Below, piece after piece: positions 1 through 7,893 of a stretch of 64,000 nucleotides of DNA. The stretch comes from Cyanobacteria bacterium OH_CDB_20 (lineage in GTDB: Bacteria > Cyanobacteriota > Vampirovibrionia > Gastranaerophilales > Gastranaerophilaceae): assembly GCA_023415935.1 (NCBI GenBank), contig JAEZIX010000048.1:1-64000 (forward strand), given 5' to 3'. Each line of letters opens with the position of its first letter. Within the stretch, counting starts at the first letter, position 1. Below the pieces are notes generated by a model. The model saw only the letters and a list, made by a program, of their open reading frames with translations, was not told the origin of the DNA and searched no databases. The position numbers and the translations under genes were made by a program.

Positions 1-203
1 AATTTAGGCATTTGTCTGTAAGAAGGCATTTGACCACCTTCAAAACCTCTTTTTGAAGATCTTCCTGATCTTTGACCTTCGCCGTTGTGGCCGCGGCAAC
101 TTGTTTTACCGTGTCCTGAAGCTCTGCCTCTGCCGACTTTTTTTGTTCTGTGAGTTGCACCTTCAGCAGGTTTCAAGTCTTCTAAAGTTATTCTTTCTGA
201 CAT
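1..203 (-). CDS. rplO: 50S ribosomal protein L15 (partial, N-terminal 67 residues)
   Basis: Reading the minus strand from the ATG at 203 gives the L15 N-terminus: LEDLKPAEG, then the Gly/Arg-rich VGRGRASGHGKT segment, and GFEGGQMPSYRQMPKF at the edge. These match the family pattern of a basic, glycine-rich extension that threads into 23S rRNA. The gene runs off the left end of the window, so the globular C-terminal half is not seen. It follows rpmD by 26 nt, the usual rpsE-rpmD-rplO order, and is preceded by an AAAGGT ribosome binding site. Identification is firm; only completeness is unknown. Confidence 0.95.
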   Translation of the reverse strand, partial: MSERITLEDLKPAEGATHRTKKVGRGRASGHGKTSCRGHNGEGQRSGRSSKRGFEGGQMPSYRQMPK

Positions 204-229
204 TTTTATAATACCTTTCATAAATTTAG

Positions 230-418
230 TTATTTTACGATTTCTACTAAGTGAGGAACAGCATTAACCATTCCCAAGATAGTAGGAGATGCTACGTGTT
301 CTACAACACTGTTTGTTTTTTTAAGTCCTAGAGCTCTAACAACTTTGATTTGAGCTTTTGTTGAACCAATTAAACTTTTTACAAGTTTAATTTGGATTTT
401 TTCTGATTTATTAGCCAT
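230..418 (-). CDS. rpmD: 50S ribosomal protein L30
   Basis: 62-residue protein, the normal size for bacterial L30. It contains the family signature of an IQIKLVKSLIGS strand, a QIKVVRALGLKK helix start, and an ending in NAVPHLVEIVK. L30 is a small large-subunit protein. It lies between rpsE and rplO, with 15 nt after rpsE, as in the standard spc operon, so it is almost certainly co-transcribed with them. An AAGGAAATATAAACT leader supplies the ribosome binding site. Nothing unusual is seen. Confidence 0.95.
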   Translation of the reverse strand: MANKSEKIQIKLVKSLIGSTKAQIKVVRALGLKKTNSVVEHVASPTILGMVNAVPHLVEIVK

Positions 419-433
419 AGTTTATATTTCCTT

Positions 434-973
434 TTAGTTAAGCATTTCTTTTAAAGTGATACCACGTTTTTTAGCAACGTCATTGAATGATTTCAATGAT
501 TTAAGCGCTACTAAAGTTGCATTTGCTGCATTAAGAGGTGATTTAGAACCTAATGATTTACTCAAAATGTTTTCAATACCGCCAAGTTCAAGTACTGCAC
601 GAACAGCACCACCTGCGATTACCCCTGTACCTTGTGAAGCTGGTCTTAACATTACGCTACCTGCTCCGGATACCCCTGTAATAGGGTGTGGGATTGTTGT
701 TTTGAATATTGGAACAGTGATTAGATTTTTTCTGCCATCAGCAACTGCTTTTTGGATAGCTATAATAACTTCAGATGCTTTTGCGCAGCCAACACCAACT
801 TGTCCGTTTTTGTTACCTACAACAACGATAGCTCTGAAACTTAGTTTTTTACCACCTTTTACAACTTTTGTAACCCTTCTGATTTGGATTACTTGCTCTT
901 TCCACTCACTTTGAGGAGCTTCTTCTTTTGTTTCAATCTTTTTTCTGGATTTTTTAGTTTTAGTTTCTTCCAC
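434..973 (-). CDS. rpsE: 30S ribosomal protein S5
   Basis: 179 residues. A lysine-rich N-terminal tail (1-22) precedes the double-stranded-RNA-binding-like domain with VIQIRRVTKVVKGGKKLSF and the loop GNKNGQVGVGCAKA. The C-terminal domain has RPASQGTGVIAGGAVRAVLE. S5 helps control decoding accuracy and mRNA unwinding at the small subunit entry channel. The start codon is GTG (973-971), with AAAGGT 8 nt upstream. It leads the rpsE-rpmD-rplO run. The usual upstream neighbour rplR is absent: a 239-nt non-coding gap and then a radical SAM gene lie there instead. Confidence 0.96.
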   Translation of the reverse strand: MEETKTKKSRKKIETKEEAPQSEWKEQVIQIRRVTKVVKGGKKLSFRAIVVVGNKNGQVGVGCAKASEVIIAIQKAVADGRKNLITVPIFKTTIPHPITGVSGAGSVMLRPASQGTGVIAGGAVRAVLELGGIENILSKSLGSKSPLNAANATLVALKSLKSFNDVAKKRGITLKEMLN

Positions 974-1212
974 TTTTATTACCTTTCATTTAAGTAAAAT
1001 AATTCTTAGTTTGTAGTGAATTGCTATTGCAAACACTTTATTTAACTCTTTTAAATTTTGAAAACACGACTAATTGGGCAACTTTTGCCTTATTCATGTT
1101 ATGTGAGAGTTTTAAATTTTTCTGACAAAATTATCGTACAACATAAAAAAAATATTGCAATAGCCTGCCAGGACTTATGTAAACCTTCTTTAAGCTAACT
1201 CTTATGCTAAAA
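974..1212. other. Intergenic region upstream of rpsE
   Basis: 239 nt between the radical SAM gene and rpsE, both on the minus strand. I see no open frame resembling L18 (rplR). A 10-nt inverted repeat, GCTATTGCAA at 1023-1032 and TTGCAATAGC at 1155-1164, flanks most of the gap. A direct repeat of TTTTAAATTTT lies inside it. Some TTGTCA- and TTGCAA-like boxes on the minus strand could be -35 elements for rpsE, but no pair is convincing. Confidence 0.4.
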
Positions 1213-2190
1213 TTAAAAGGTTTCTCCTTTATCTCTATATGTTTCATTTTGTGGTACAGAATTTACAGAAAGCCCTAGTTCTTTTGATTTTTTCGTGAAT
1301 AAATCATAGAGTTTATAATAATAGTCTGGTATTTGGCCTACTGTACTTTTTCTATGGTCAATATCGAGTTGAACTCTTTTTATTCCAATCTCGTTTGCTA
1401 GATTTAAAAACTTGAATAATTCTTCTTCATTATCATTAATTCCTTTGATAAGAATATATTTAAGAATTATGTTATTTGCTGCGAGCGGTGATTTTTCCCT
1501 ATATCTTTTTAGATTTTTTGCAACCTGATTAAACTTATCAACTCTTTTTAGTTTTTTATAAGTTTCTCTTGTTCCAGAATCGATTGATGTAGTTATTTCG
1601 CAAAGGTCTTTTTCTATAAGTTCTTCAAATTCTTTGCTGTAATCAATACAAGAAGATAATATTGTAATTTTTTTCTTTAAAATATTTTTTAGAAGTTTAA
1701 TAATATCTTTGAATTCATTTAGTACAGTACATTCGCCGCCTGTTATGAAAATTGTTGAATATTCGTTTATAAGCCCCTTTTTTATAAGTTCTTTTATATG
1801 AGGAAGTACGTCATAGTATGGGCTTTTCTTTTTAAATATTGAATGTTTGCCTTTTGTAATGTGAGAATAAACACAGTAAACACAACCGCAGTTGCAGTGA
1901 CGCCAGTTCGAAATAAATAATGTGTCAATTGAATCCAGATTTTTTTCATTTTCTTTAGAGTCATCAGGGATTTCTTTTATTTGATAACAGTTCATACAAA
2001 AATCAGGTATTTCACCCTTATTAAATAATTCAATGATTTCTTTTCTTTTTTTGATTTGGGCATCAATATCAAGTTTTGTGCGTTTCTCCAACTTTTGTAA
2101 TAATGGCCCAATGCAATTTGATTGACAACATTTTGCACCTTCTGGTTCAAAACTCAAGCCGTTATGAATGTATGGACAAGTATATTTCAT
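1213..2190 (-). CDS. Radical SAM protein of unknown substrate (paralog 1)
   Basis: 325 residues from the ATG at 2190, which begins 1 nt after the ftsQ stop. A longer in-frame reading into ftsQ exists but is unlikely. The radical SAM cluster motif CX3CX2C is C99, C103 and C106 in RHCNCGCVYC. It is followed by the glycine-rich TGGECT segment and SIDSGTRETY, typical of the SAM-binding barrel. Upstream lies a conserved cysteine block: C5, the pair C21-C22, and FCMNC (65-68). The same layout recurs in the gene at 7894, so these are paralogs. The substrate cannot be told from sequence. Position at the end of the murC-ftsQ run suggests co-transcription with cell wall genes, not necessarily a role there. 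Confidence 0.85.
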   Translation of the reverse strand: MKYTCPYIHNGLSFEPEGAKCCQSNCIGPLLQKLEKRTKLDIDAQIKKRKEIIELFNKGEIPDFCMNCYQIKEIPDDSKENEKNLDSIDTLFISNWRHCNCGCVYCVYSHITKGKHSIFKKKSPYYDVLPHIKELIKKGLINEYSTIFITGGECTVLNEFKDIIKLLKNILKKKITILSSCIDYSKEFEELIEKDLCEITTSIDSGTRETYKKLKRVDKFNQVAKNLKRYREKSPLAANNIILKYILIKGINDNEEELFKFLNLANEIGIKRVQLDIDHRKSTVGQIPDYYYKLYDLFTKKSKELGLSVNSVPQNETYRDKGETF

Positions 2191-2191
2191 T

Positions 2192-3082
2192 TTACTCCAC
2201 GTCAATGATTTGAGGATTTTTAGATTCTTCTTCTGATGCATTATTACCAAGTTTTAGGTAATTTGTTTCTTCCCAACGAAGGTCTATATATTTAATTTTA
2301 CTTTTAAAACTTTTAATTTGAGGCAATATAGCGCTTATTGCTCTTATTCTTTTGAAAACAGAAGGGTCTGTATCGCCGATTCTCAATTTTATTGTATCTA
2401 GTTGAACGTAGGCATCTTTAGGGTTTCTTAAGTCGAGGTACTTTACGTTTTCGCCTGAAAGTTGCTCTATTTCATGTGTTAAACGCTCTAATGTTTTCAC
2501 TTTTGATTCTGTCCAGTGTGTGTAATCATCACCTTTTATGCCGTATGTTAGAACCAAAATAGTATCAAATTTTTTCTTAAATGGCAGATATTCTCTTCCA
2601 ATTAACTTGCCACCTTCGGTGAAAAATGCAATTGGAGGAACTGTTTCAGATGGAGCGATTACCAGAATAGGTTTTCTTTCTTCAACCATTATTCTGAATC
2701 TTCCTGGGAACCAAAACCTTCTTATATAAACACGTTTTATTGTATCTATTTTAAGAATTTCTTCTTCCATAGGTTTTGTATCAACAAGGTATATCGGTTT
2801 ATTTTGAAATTCAGCTTTTCTCATTGAGCTAAGAATTTTATAATCCGGAGTAATCTCATTTCCAATTATTTGTAATGCCTGATTGTTAGGCGTTTTAAAG
2901 ACATTTTTGTCGACATACCAGTGAGAAGTTTTTACCAGTTTTACAGTAAGGAAAAGTATTGCAATAACTATTATAAAACGTAGAAGAGCAAACCAACGGC
3001 AAAGAGCAAGCTGTTTTCTTCTTTTTACTCTTTCTTCCTGATTTGATTTAATCCTGTCCGCTAACGTTTTGTTTTCATCCAT
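2192..3082 (-). CDS. ftsQ: Cell division protein FtsQ/DivIB
   Basis: 296 residues. A basic cytoplasmic N-terminus (1-27) is followed by one transmembrane helix (about 28-50, WFALLRFIIVIAILFLTVKL). The periplasmic POTRA-like domain contains the IKRVYIRRFWFPGRFRIMVEERKP segment, in which the VEER motif is typical of FtsQ. FtsQ bridges early and late divisome proteins (FtsB/FtsL). The gene follows ddl with a 3-nt gap, as in classical dcw clusters. The expected next genes ftsA and ftsZ are not present here. Identification rests on the POTRA motif, topology and position. Confidence 0.88.
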   Translation of the reverse strand: MDENKTLADRIKSNQEERVKRRKQLALCRWFALLRFIIVIAILFLTVKLVKTSHWYVDKNVFKTPNNQALQIIGNEITPDYKILSSMRKAEFQNKPIYLVDTKPMEEEILKIDTIKRVYIRRFWFPGRFRIMVEERKPILVIAPSETVPPIAFFTEGGKLIGREYLPFKKKFDTILVLTYGIKGDDYTHWTESKVKTLERLTHEIEQLSGENVKYLDLRNPKDAYVQLDTIKLRIGDTDPSVFKRIRAISAILPQIKSFKSKIKYIDLRWEETNYLKLGNNASEEESKNPQIIDVE

Positions 3083-3085
3083 CTT

Positions 3086-4030
3086 TTATCTGTTTAAACC
3101 CGCGTTATTTAAGATTATAAGTACAAGTTCATCGTAGCTTATTCCCATAGCTTTTGCCTGAGCAGGGAGGTCACTTAGATCTGTCATTCCTGGGCTTGTG
3201 TTCACTTCAAGCACGTATGGGATGTCTGTTATAAGAAAATCTACTCTGCTCAATCCGTTGCAAGCGCACGCATTGTGAGATTTTATAGCAATTTCTTTTA
3301 CTTTCTTTGTCATATCTTCAGGCAATTCTGCAGGAAGTATAAATTGTGTTAATCCTTCTGTATATTTTGCTTCGTAGTCATACCATTCGGTTTTTGTCCT
3401 GAATTCAAGTATTTCAGTAGCAAATGTTTCGCCTTCATTGTCTAAAACGCCTACTGTTGCACAAATACCAACAATAAACTCTTCTATCATAACGTCTTGT
3501 TTGCACTCTAGAGACTTGTTGTATAAAGTTTCCAGTTCTGATTCAGTTTCAACTTTATACATTCCGATACTTGAACCTTCTGAAACAGGTTTAAGCATTA
3601 AAGGATATTTTAAACCTTTAACTTTTTCTTTAACGTCTTCTCCTTGTTTTACCAAGACTGACTTTATCAAAGGTATATCATAGTTTTTGAGAATATTTTT
3701 TGTATATTCTTTATTCATGCAGGCTGAACTTGAAAAAACTCCGCAGCCTGTATATTCAATTCCTAATATTTCTAAAAGTCCTTGAATACAGCCATCTTCT
3801 CCATATTTTCCGTGGAGTGCATTGTATGCAACTTCTATTTTTAGCTCTTTTAGTTTTTCTGCGATATTTCTATCTACGTCAATCATTTCGACATTTTTGT
3901 AGCCTAATCTTTTTATAGACTCATAAACATTTTTGCCTGAGCGGAGCGAAACTTCTCTTTCATTTGACATTCCGCCGCATAAAACGCCTATCCTTGTGTT
4001 TTCGCCATATCTTTTGTTATAGTTTGCCAT
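3086..4030 (-). CDS. ddl: D-alanine--D-alanine ligase
   Basis: 314 residues, ATP-grasp fold. The N-terminal segment GVLCGGMSNEREVSLRSG is the family signature and must be kept. That forces the start at the ATG at 4030, inside the end of murB, giving an unusually long 43-nt overlap. ATP-grasp features include LMLKPVSEGSSIGM and the C-terminal VNTSPGMTDLSDLP loop that binds metal and the second alanine. The enzyme makes the D-Ala-D-Ala dipeptide for peptidoglycan precursors in the cytoplasm. It sits between murB and ftsQ, a textbook arrangement. Confidence 0.95.
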   Translation of the reverse strand: MANYNKRYGENTRIGVLCGGMSNEREVSLRSGKNVYESIKRLGYKNVEMIDVDRNIAEKLKELKIEVAYNALHGKYGEDGCIQGLLEILGIEYTGCGVFSSSACMNKEYTKNILKNYDIPLIKSVLVKQGEDVKEKVKGLKYPLMLKPVSEGSSIGMYKVETESELETLYNKSLECKQDVMIEEFIVGICATVGVLDNEGETFATEILEFRTKTEWYDYEAKYTEGLTQFILPAELPEDMTKKVKEIAIKSHNACACNGLSRVDFLITDIPYVLEVNTSPGMTDLSDLPAQAKAMGISYDELVLIILNNAGLNR

Positions 4031-4911
4031 ATTTCTTCTTCTTCTTTTGTCATCTTCCCTAAGTATTTTAATTCTGATTTTAATTCAATCGTATATTTGT
4101 CTTTGACTACATTATACATTTTGTACATCAAATTGAGAATATCTTCTGATGTTGCATTGTCATCATTTACGATAAAGTTTGCATGGTTTTCCCAAACTTT
4201 CGCACCACCTACTTTTAGGTCCTTTGCTCCTGCTAAATCTAAGAGTCTTCCCGCTGAATCATTAGCAGGATTTTTAAAGGTACTTCCTGCGTTTGGCAGG
4301 CTTAAAGTAGGTTGTCTTAGTTTTCTGAATTCTAAATTTCTTTGCATTATTTCATCAATAACAGCTTGTTCTTGTTTTTGAAGCTCAAAGACTGCGCTTA
4401 GTACTACATAGTCTTTTTTTGCAAGTACTGATTTTCTATATGAAAATTCCATCTCTTTTTTTGTAAGTTTTAATATTTTTTTACTTTTTCTATCAAAAAC
4501 TTCAGACTCAACAAAAGCAGCAGCAGTTTCTTGATTATGAGCGCCAGCATTCATATAAACCATTCCGCCTATAGTACCCGGAAAACCTATCATAAATTCA
4601 AAACCTGATAATCCTTGTTCTTGAGCCTTCTGTGAAATAAAAGGACCTTTCACTCCGCAATCAGCATTTACTGTTGTCTCATTAAAAGAGTAATTATTCA
4701 TTTTTGTTGTAATAATTAGTTCCTCGTCAATTCCATTTGAGGAAACTATTGTATTAGAACAATTTCCAAGAACTATTGCATTGGGATTGTTCATTAGAAG
4801 TTTTATAAGCTCTTCTTTATTTTTAGGAAAATAAACGATTTTAGCTATACCACCAACTTTAAAGGAGGTATGGTTTTTCATTGAAACATTTTCTTGAAAT
4901 TCTATTTGCAT
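3988..4911 (-). CDS. murB: UDP-N-acetylenolpyruvoylglucosamine reductase
   Basis: 307 residues, FAD-dependent MurB. The FAD-binding domain shows GNCSNTIVS and the GFPGTIGGMVYMNAGA stretch. The substrate domain has LPNAGSTFKNP, whose serine is the expected proton donor, and ends with HANFIVN. It reduces UDP-GlcNAc-enolpyruvate to UDP-MurNAc, the second committed step of peptidoglycan synthesis. It overlaps murC by 10 nt and ddl by 43 nt, indicating translational coupling in one operon. The length fits the shorter MurB class. Confidence 0.95.
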   Translation of the reverse strand: MQIEFQENVSMKNHTSFKVGGIAKIVYFPKNKEELIKLLMNNPNAIVLGNCSNTIVSSNGIDEELIITTKMNNYSFNETTVNADCGVKGPFISQKAQEQGLSGFEFMIGFPGTIGGMVYMNAGAHNQETAAAFVESEVFDRKSKKILKLTKKEMEFSYRKSVLAKKDYVVLSAVFELQKQEQAVIDEIMQRNLEFRKLRQPTLSLPNAGSTFKNPANDSAGRLLDLAGAKDLKVGGAKVWENHANFIVNDDNATSEDILNLMYKMYNVVKDKYTIELKSELKYLGKMTKEEEEIWQTITKDMAKTQG

Positions 4912-6308
4912 AAATTTATTTGAGCCTCATAGCTTTCTTTTAAATATCCGCCGATTTTTGTAATATCGCCTGCACCAAGTGTTAAAACTATATCATTTGG
5001 TTGTAATGTTTTTATTATCTGAGTTGCTGCTTCTTTTATTGAGCCTTTTACACTGATTGCATCTTTGTGTTTTATTTCATTTGCGAAATTTTCTGACGTT
5101 ACTCCTTTGATTTCGTCTTCAGAAGCTGCATAAACATCTACAACAATTAGTTTATCAGCTTTTTCAAAACTTGTCATAAAATCTTTCCAAAGAGATTTTA
5201 ATCTTGTATATCTATGAGGTTGAAATATTGCTACTAGTCTTCTGTCTGTTGCTTTTCTTGCGCTTTCAATTGTTGCTTTTATCTCGCTCGGATGATGAGC
5301 ATAATCGTCAATTATTTTAATATTATTAAATTCTTCAATTAATTGAAATCTTCTTCCCATTCCTGTAAAGTTTTTGAATTCTTTTGAAATTTTATCAGGT
5401 GAAATATTTGCCTCTGTTAATGCTGCAAATACAGCAAGTGCGTTATAAACATTGTGTTCACCAGGAACTGAAAGCTCAATATTTGCAATTACTTTATCAT
5501 TTTTTAATATGTTGAATTTAGAGCCGAAGTCAATGTATTCAATATTTTTTGCCGTATAATCTGCATTTTTTAATCCGAAAGTAATGAATTTTTTATCAGG
5601 ATTTGCTTCAATAAGTTTTCTGTTGCCTTCATTATCTATATTTATAATATTTTTAGCAGTTTCTTTTAAGCCACCCATGTATTTATTAAAAGTATTTAGT
5701 AAGTCTTCAAAACCATTTGTATAAAAATCAAGGTGGTCTTCTTCAAGATTGTTAATAACATTAATATCAGGGCTGTATTTTAAAATTGTTCCGTCTGATT
5801 CATCGAGTTCAGCTATAAAATAATTGTCAGAGGCATATTTCGCGTTTGTGTTTATTTCAGGAATGAATCCTCCAACAACATATGAAGGTTTGAGACCGGT
5901 CTTTTCTAAAATATATGAACATAGCCCGCTAGTTGTCGTTTTGCCGTGAGTGCCTGCAAAACCTATAAACAATGATGCATCTCTTTCTGAGAACTTGTTT
6001 GCTATATATTGCAAAAGATCTGAGCGATGTAATATCGGTAAACCAAGCGATTTTGCTTTTTGTATCTCAGGGTTAGACTCTCTTATCGCTGTACTTGCAA
6101 CTATTTTAGGATAACCTACGATATTATCTTCAGAATGTCCTATATATATTTTAGCTCCAAGTTTTTCGAGTGCTTTAGTGTATTTACTCTCTTGAATGTC
6201 AGAACCCGTTACTTTATATCCGTTTTCAAGCAGATATTTTGCAAGTCCGCTCATTCCTACTCCGCCAATTGCGATAAAATGAAAATAATTATTTTCTACG
6301 CTTACCAT
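4902..6308 (-). CDS. murC: UDP-N-acetylmuramate--L-alanine ligase
   Basis: 468 residues. Three Mur-ligase domains are recognisable: the Rossmann N-domain with AIGGVGMSGLAKYLL (13-27), the ATPase domain with P-loop GFAGTHGKTTT (116-126), and the C-domain with IDDYAHHPSEI. It adds L-Ala to UDP-MurNAc in the cytoplasm. It is the first gene of the murC-murB-ddl-ftsQ-radical SAM operon. The ATG at 6308 has AAAGGT 8 nt upstream. The promoter must lie in the 166-nt divergent gap shared with the symporter gene. Confidence 0.96.
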   Translation of the reverse strand: MVSVENNYFHFIAIGGVGMSGLAKYLLENGYKVTGSDIQESKYTKALEKLGAKIYIGHSEDNIVGYPKIVASTAIRESNPEIQKAKSLGLPILHRSDLLQYIANKFSERDASLFIGFAGTHGKTTTSGLCSYILEKTGLKPSYVVGGFIPEINTNAKYASDNYFIAELDESDGTILKYSPDINVINNLEEDHLDFYTNGFEDLLNTFNKYMGGLKETAKNIINIDNEGNRKLIEANPDKKFITFGLKNADYTAKNIEYIDFGSKFNILKNDKVIANIELSVPGEHNVYNALAVFAALTEANISPDKISKEFKNFTGMGRRFQLIEEFNNIKIIDDYAHHPSEIKATIESARKATDRRLVAIFQPHRYTRLKSLWKDFMTSFEKADKLIVVDVYAASEDEIKGVTSENFANEIKHKDAISVKGSIKEAATQIIKTLQPNDIVLTLGAGDITKIGGYLKESYEAQINLCK

Positions 6309-6400
6309 ATGTATTTACCTTTAGATACTATTTCCTTTATATAATATTTTAGTACAAAAACATGTAAAATATTTAACAAAAATATCCATTGTTTGTATTG

Positions 6401-6429
6401 TTGTCTATTTTTTGAAAAAATAGTACAAT
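6401..6429 (+). promoter_or_regulatory. Sigma-70-type promoter for the DAACS symporter
   Basis: TTGTCT (6401-6406), a 17-nt spacer and TACAAT (6424-6429) give a good vegetative promoter reading towards the gene at 6475. The predicted start is near 6436, leaving a leader of about 40 nt with AGAGG before the ATG. Confidence 0.6.
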
Positions 6430-6474
6430 AAGTTGTCTAGTTAGTCGAATTTATGTGAAAAAGAGGTATATAAT

Positions 6475-7827
6475 ATGAAATTACATATGCAAATACTCAT
6501 TGCTTTGGGGCTGGGAATTAAGCGAAACGGACATATTTTCTTTGGTTTAATTGCAGGTATTGTCTTAGGAATTATTATTCACGCACAAAGCTCTACAGCA
6601 GGTGTTATCGATAACCACGTTTTGTCTGTACTTGTTAAAGTGCTTGATATAATCGGGCAAGCTTTTATAAGGCTTATTCAGATGGTTGTAATCCCATTGG
6701 TTTGTAGTGCCATTATTGTTGGTATTTCAAGCATGGGTGATAACAAACAAATTGGTAAATTCGGTACTAAGATGATTCTCTATTACGGTATAATCACTGT
6801 ATTAGCTGTTGTAATCGGTGCTGTTCTTGCTCTTGGAATTCAACCTGGAGTTGGTGTTCAAGAATTTATAAATAAGGCTTCTGCTGTTGAAATACAAGCT
6901 CAAGTTCACCATGCGATAATTGAACAAAGAGGCAATATCGGAAGTATATTCTTAAATCTTATCCCTCAAAACCCTATTGAATCAATATCTAAAGGGGATA
7001 TGATTCCTACAATATTATTCATATTAGTATTTGCAATAGCTCTTGCTAAGATAGGCGAAATAAATAGACCGGTTGTTTCTTTCTTTGAAACAGTTTTTGC
7101 TTCAACAATGAAAGTCACAGACTGGATTATGTATTTGGCTGCTCCCGGTATATTTGCACTTACAGCGGTGGCGGTTTCCTCGTTTGGGGTGTCGATATTT
7201 AACAGTATCTCTAAGTTCTTCCTGGTGCTATTAATAGGTTTTGGTTTACAGCTTTTTGTTGTTTATCCAATGCTAATGAAAATATTCAGTAAAGTGCCTA
7301 TTTTAACATTCTATACTGCTATTACAGAAGCTATGATGGTTGCTTTTGGTACTGCATCAAGTTCAGCAACATTACCTCTAACAATTGCATGTTGCGAAAA
7401 ACGTGGTATCTCTCATAAAGTTTGTAGTTTTGTACTTCCATTGGGTGCAACTTTAAATATGGATGCAACAGCACTTTTCCAAGTTGTTGCCGTGTTATTC
7501 TTGACGCAGGCTTATGGTGTTGTCCTTGAACCTATCCAAATTCTACAGATTATGGTACTAGCAATTGTTGCATCAAGTACTTGCGCAGGTATTCCAGGTG
7601 CTGGCTTAATTACAATCGCACTTGTTTTAAATGGCTTAGGACTTACTCCTCATCAGCTTGTTGAAGGGTTTGCGTTCTTGTTTGCTATTGAAAGACTTAT
7701 CGATATGATTAGAACAATGATTAACGTTACAAGTGATGCGGTTGTAGCTGCAGTAATTGCCGACAATGAAAACGAAATTAACTATGACTTGTTAAATAAT
7801 CCTGATTCTTACAAGGAAATTATATAG
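6475..7827 (+). CDS. Dicarboxylate/amino acid:cation symporter (DAACS, SLC1 family)
   Basis: 450 residues, the usual size for GltP/GltT/DctA transporters. Several hydrophobic helices precede the hairpin-loop serine motif SSSATLP (295-301). The NMDATA motif (328-333; family NMDGTA with G to A) and the last-helix motif near 405-420 (LIDMIRTMINVTSDA) are both visible. These bind substrate and sodium or protons in the SLC1 fold. Substrate (glutamate, aspartate, serine or C4-dicarboxylate) cannot be fixed from sequence. The gene stands alone with its own promoter and terminator. Confidence 0.93.
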   Translation: MKLHMQILIALGLGIKRNGHIFFGLIAGIVLGIIIHAQSSTAGVIDNHVLSVLVKVLDIIGQAFIRLIQMVVIPLVCSAIIVGISSMGDNKQIGKFGTKMILYYGIITVLAVVIGAVLALGIQPGVGVQEFINKASAVEIQAQVHHAIIEQRGNIGSIFLNLIPQNPIESISKGDMIPTILFILVFAIALAKIGEINRPVVSFFETVFASTMKVTDWIMYLAAPGIFALTAVAVSSFGVSIFNSISKFFLVLLIGFGLQLFVVYPMLMKIFSKVPILTFYTAITEAMMVAFGTASSSATLPLTIACCEKRGISHKVCSFVLPLGATLNMDATALFQVVAVLFLTQAYGVVLEPIQILQIMVLAIVASSTCAGIPGAGLITIALVLNGLGLTPHQLVEGFAFLFAIERLIDMIRTMINVTSDAVVAAVIADNENEINYDLLNNPDSYKEII

Positions 7828-7847
7828 TATAATAAAATTAAAAACTG

Positions 7848-7876
7848 AAAGAGGCTTTATTATAAGGCCTCTTTTA
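7848..7876 (+). terminator. Intrinsic terminator after the symporter gene
   Basis: AAAGAGGC (7848-7855) pairs perfectly with GCCTCTTT (7867-7874) across an 11-nt loop and is followed by a short T-rich tail. It lies 20 nt after the stop codon. Confidence 0.7.
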
Positions 7877-7893
7877 TAATATAAAGGTAAATT

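Noticed and set aside
1213..2250. Longer radical SAM reading starting inside ftsQ
   Set aside because: The extra 20 residues overlap ftsQ and lack family similarity; the ATG at 2190 starts 1 nt after the ftsQ stop and puts the cysteine block at the same distance as in the paralog.
6060..6344. 94-residue plus-strand frame opposite the start of murC
   Set aside because: Shadow of murC with no ribosome binding site; it would also run through the divergent promoter gap.
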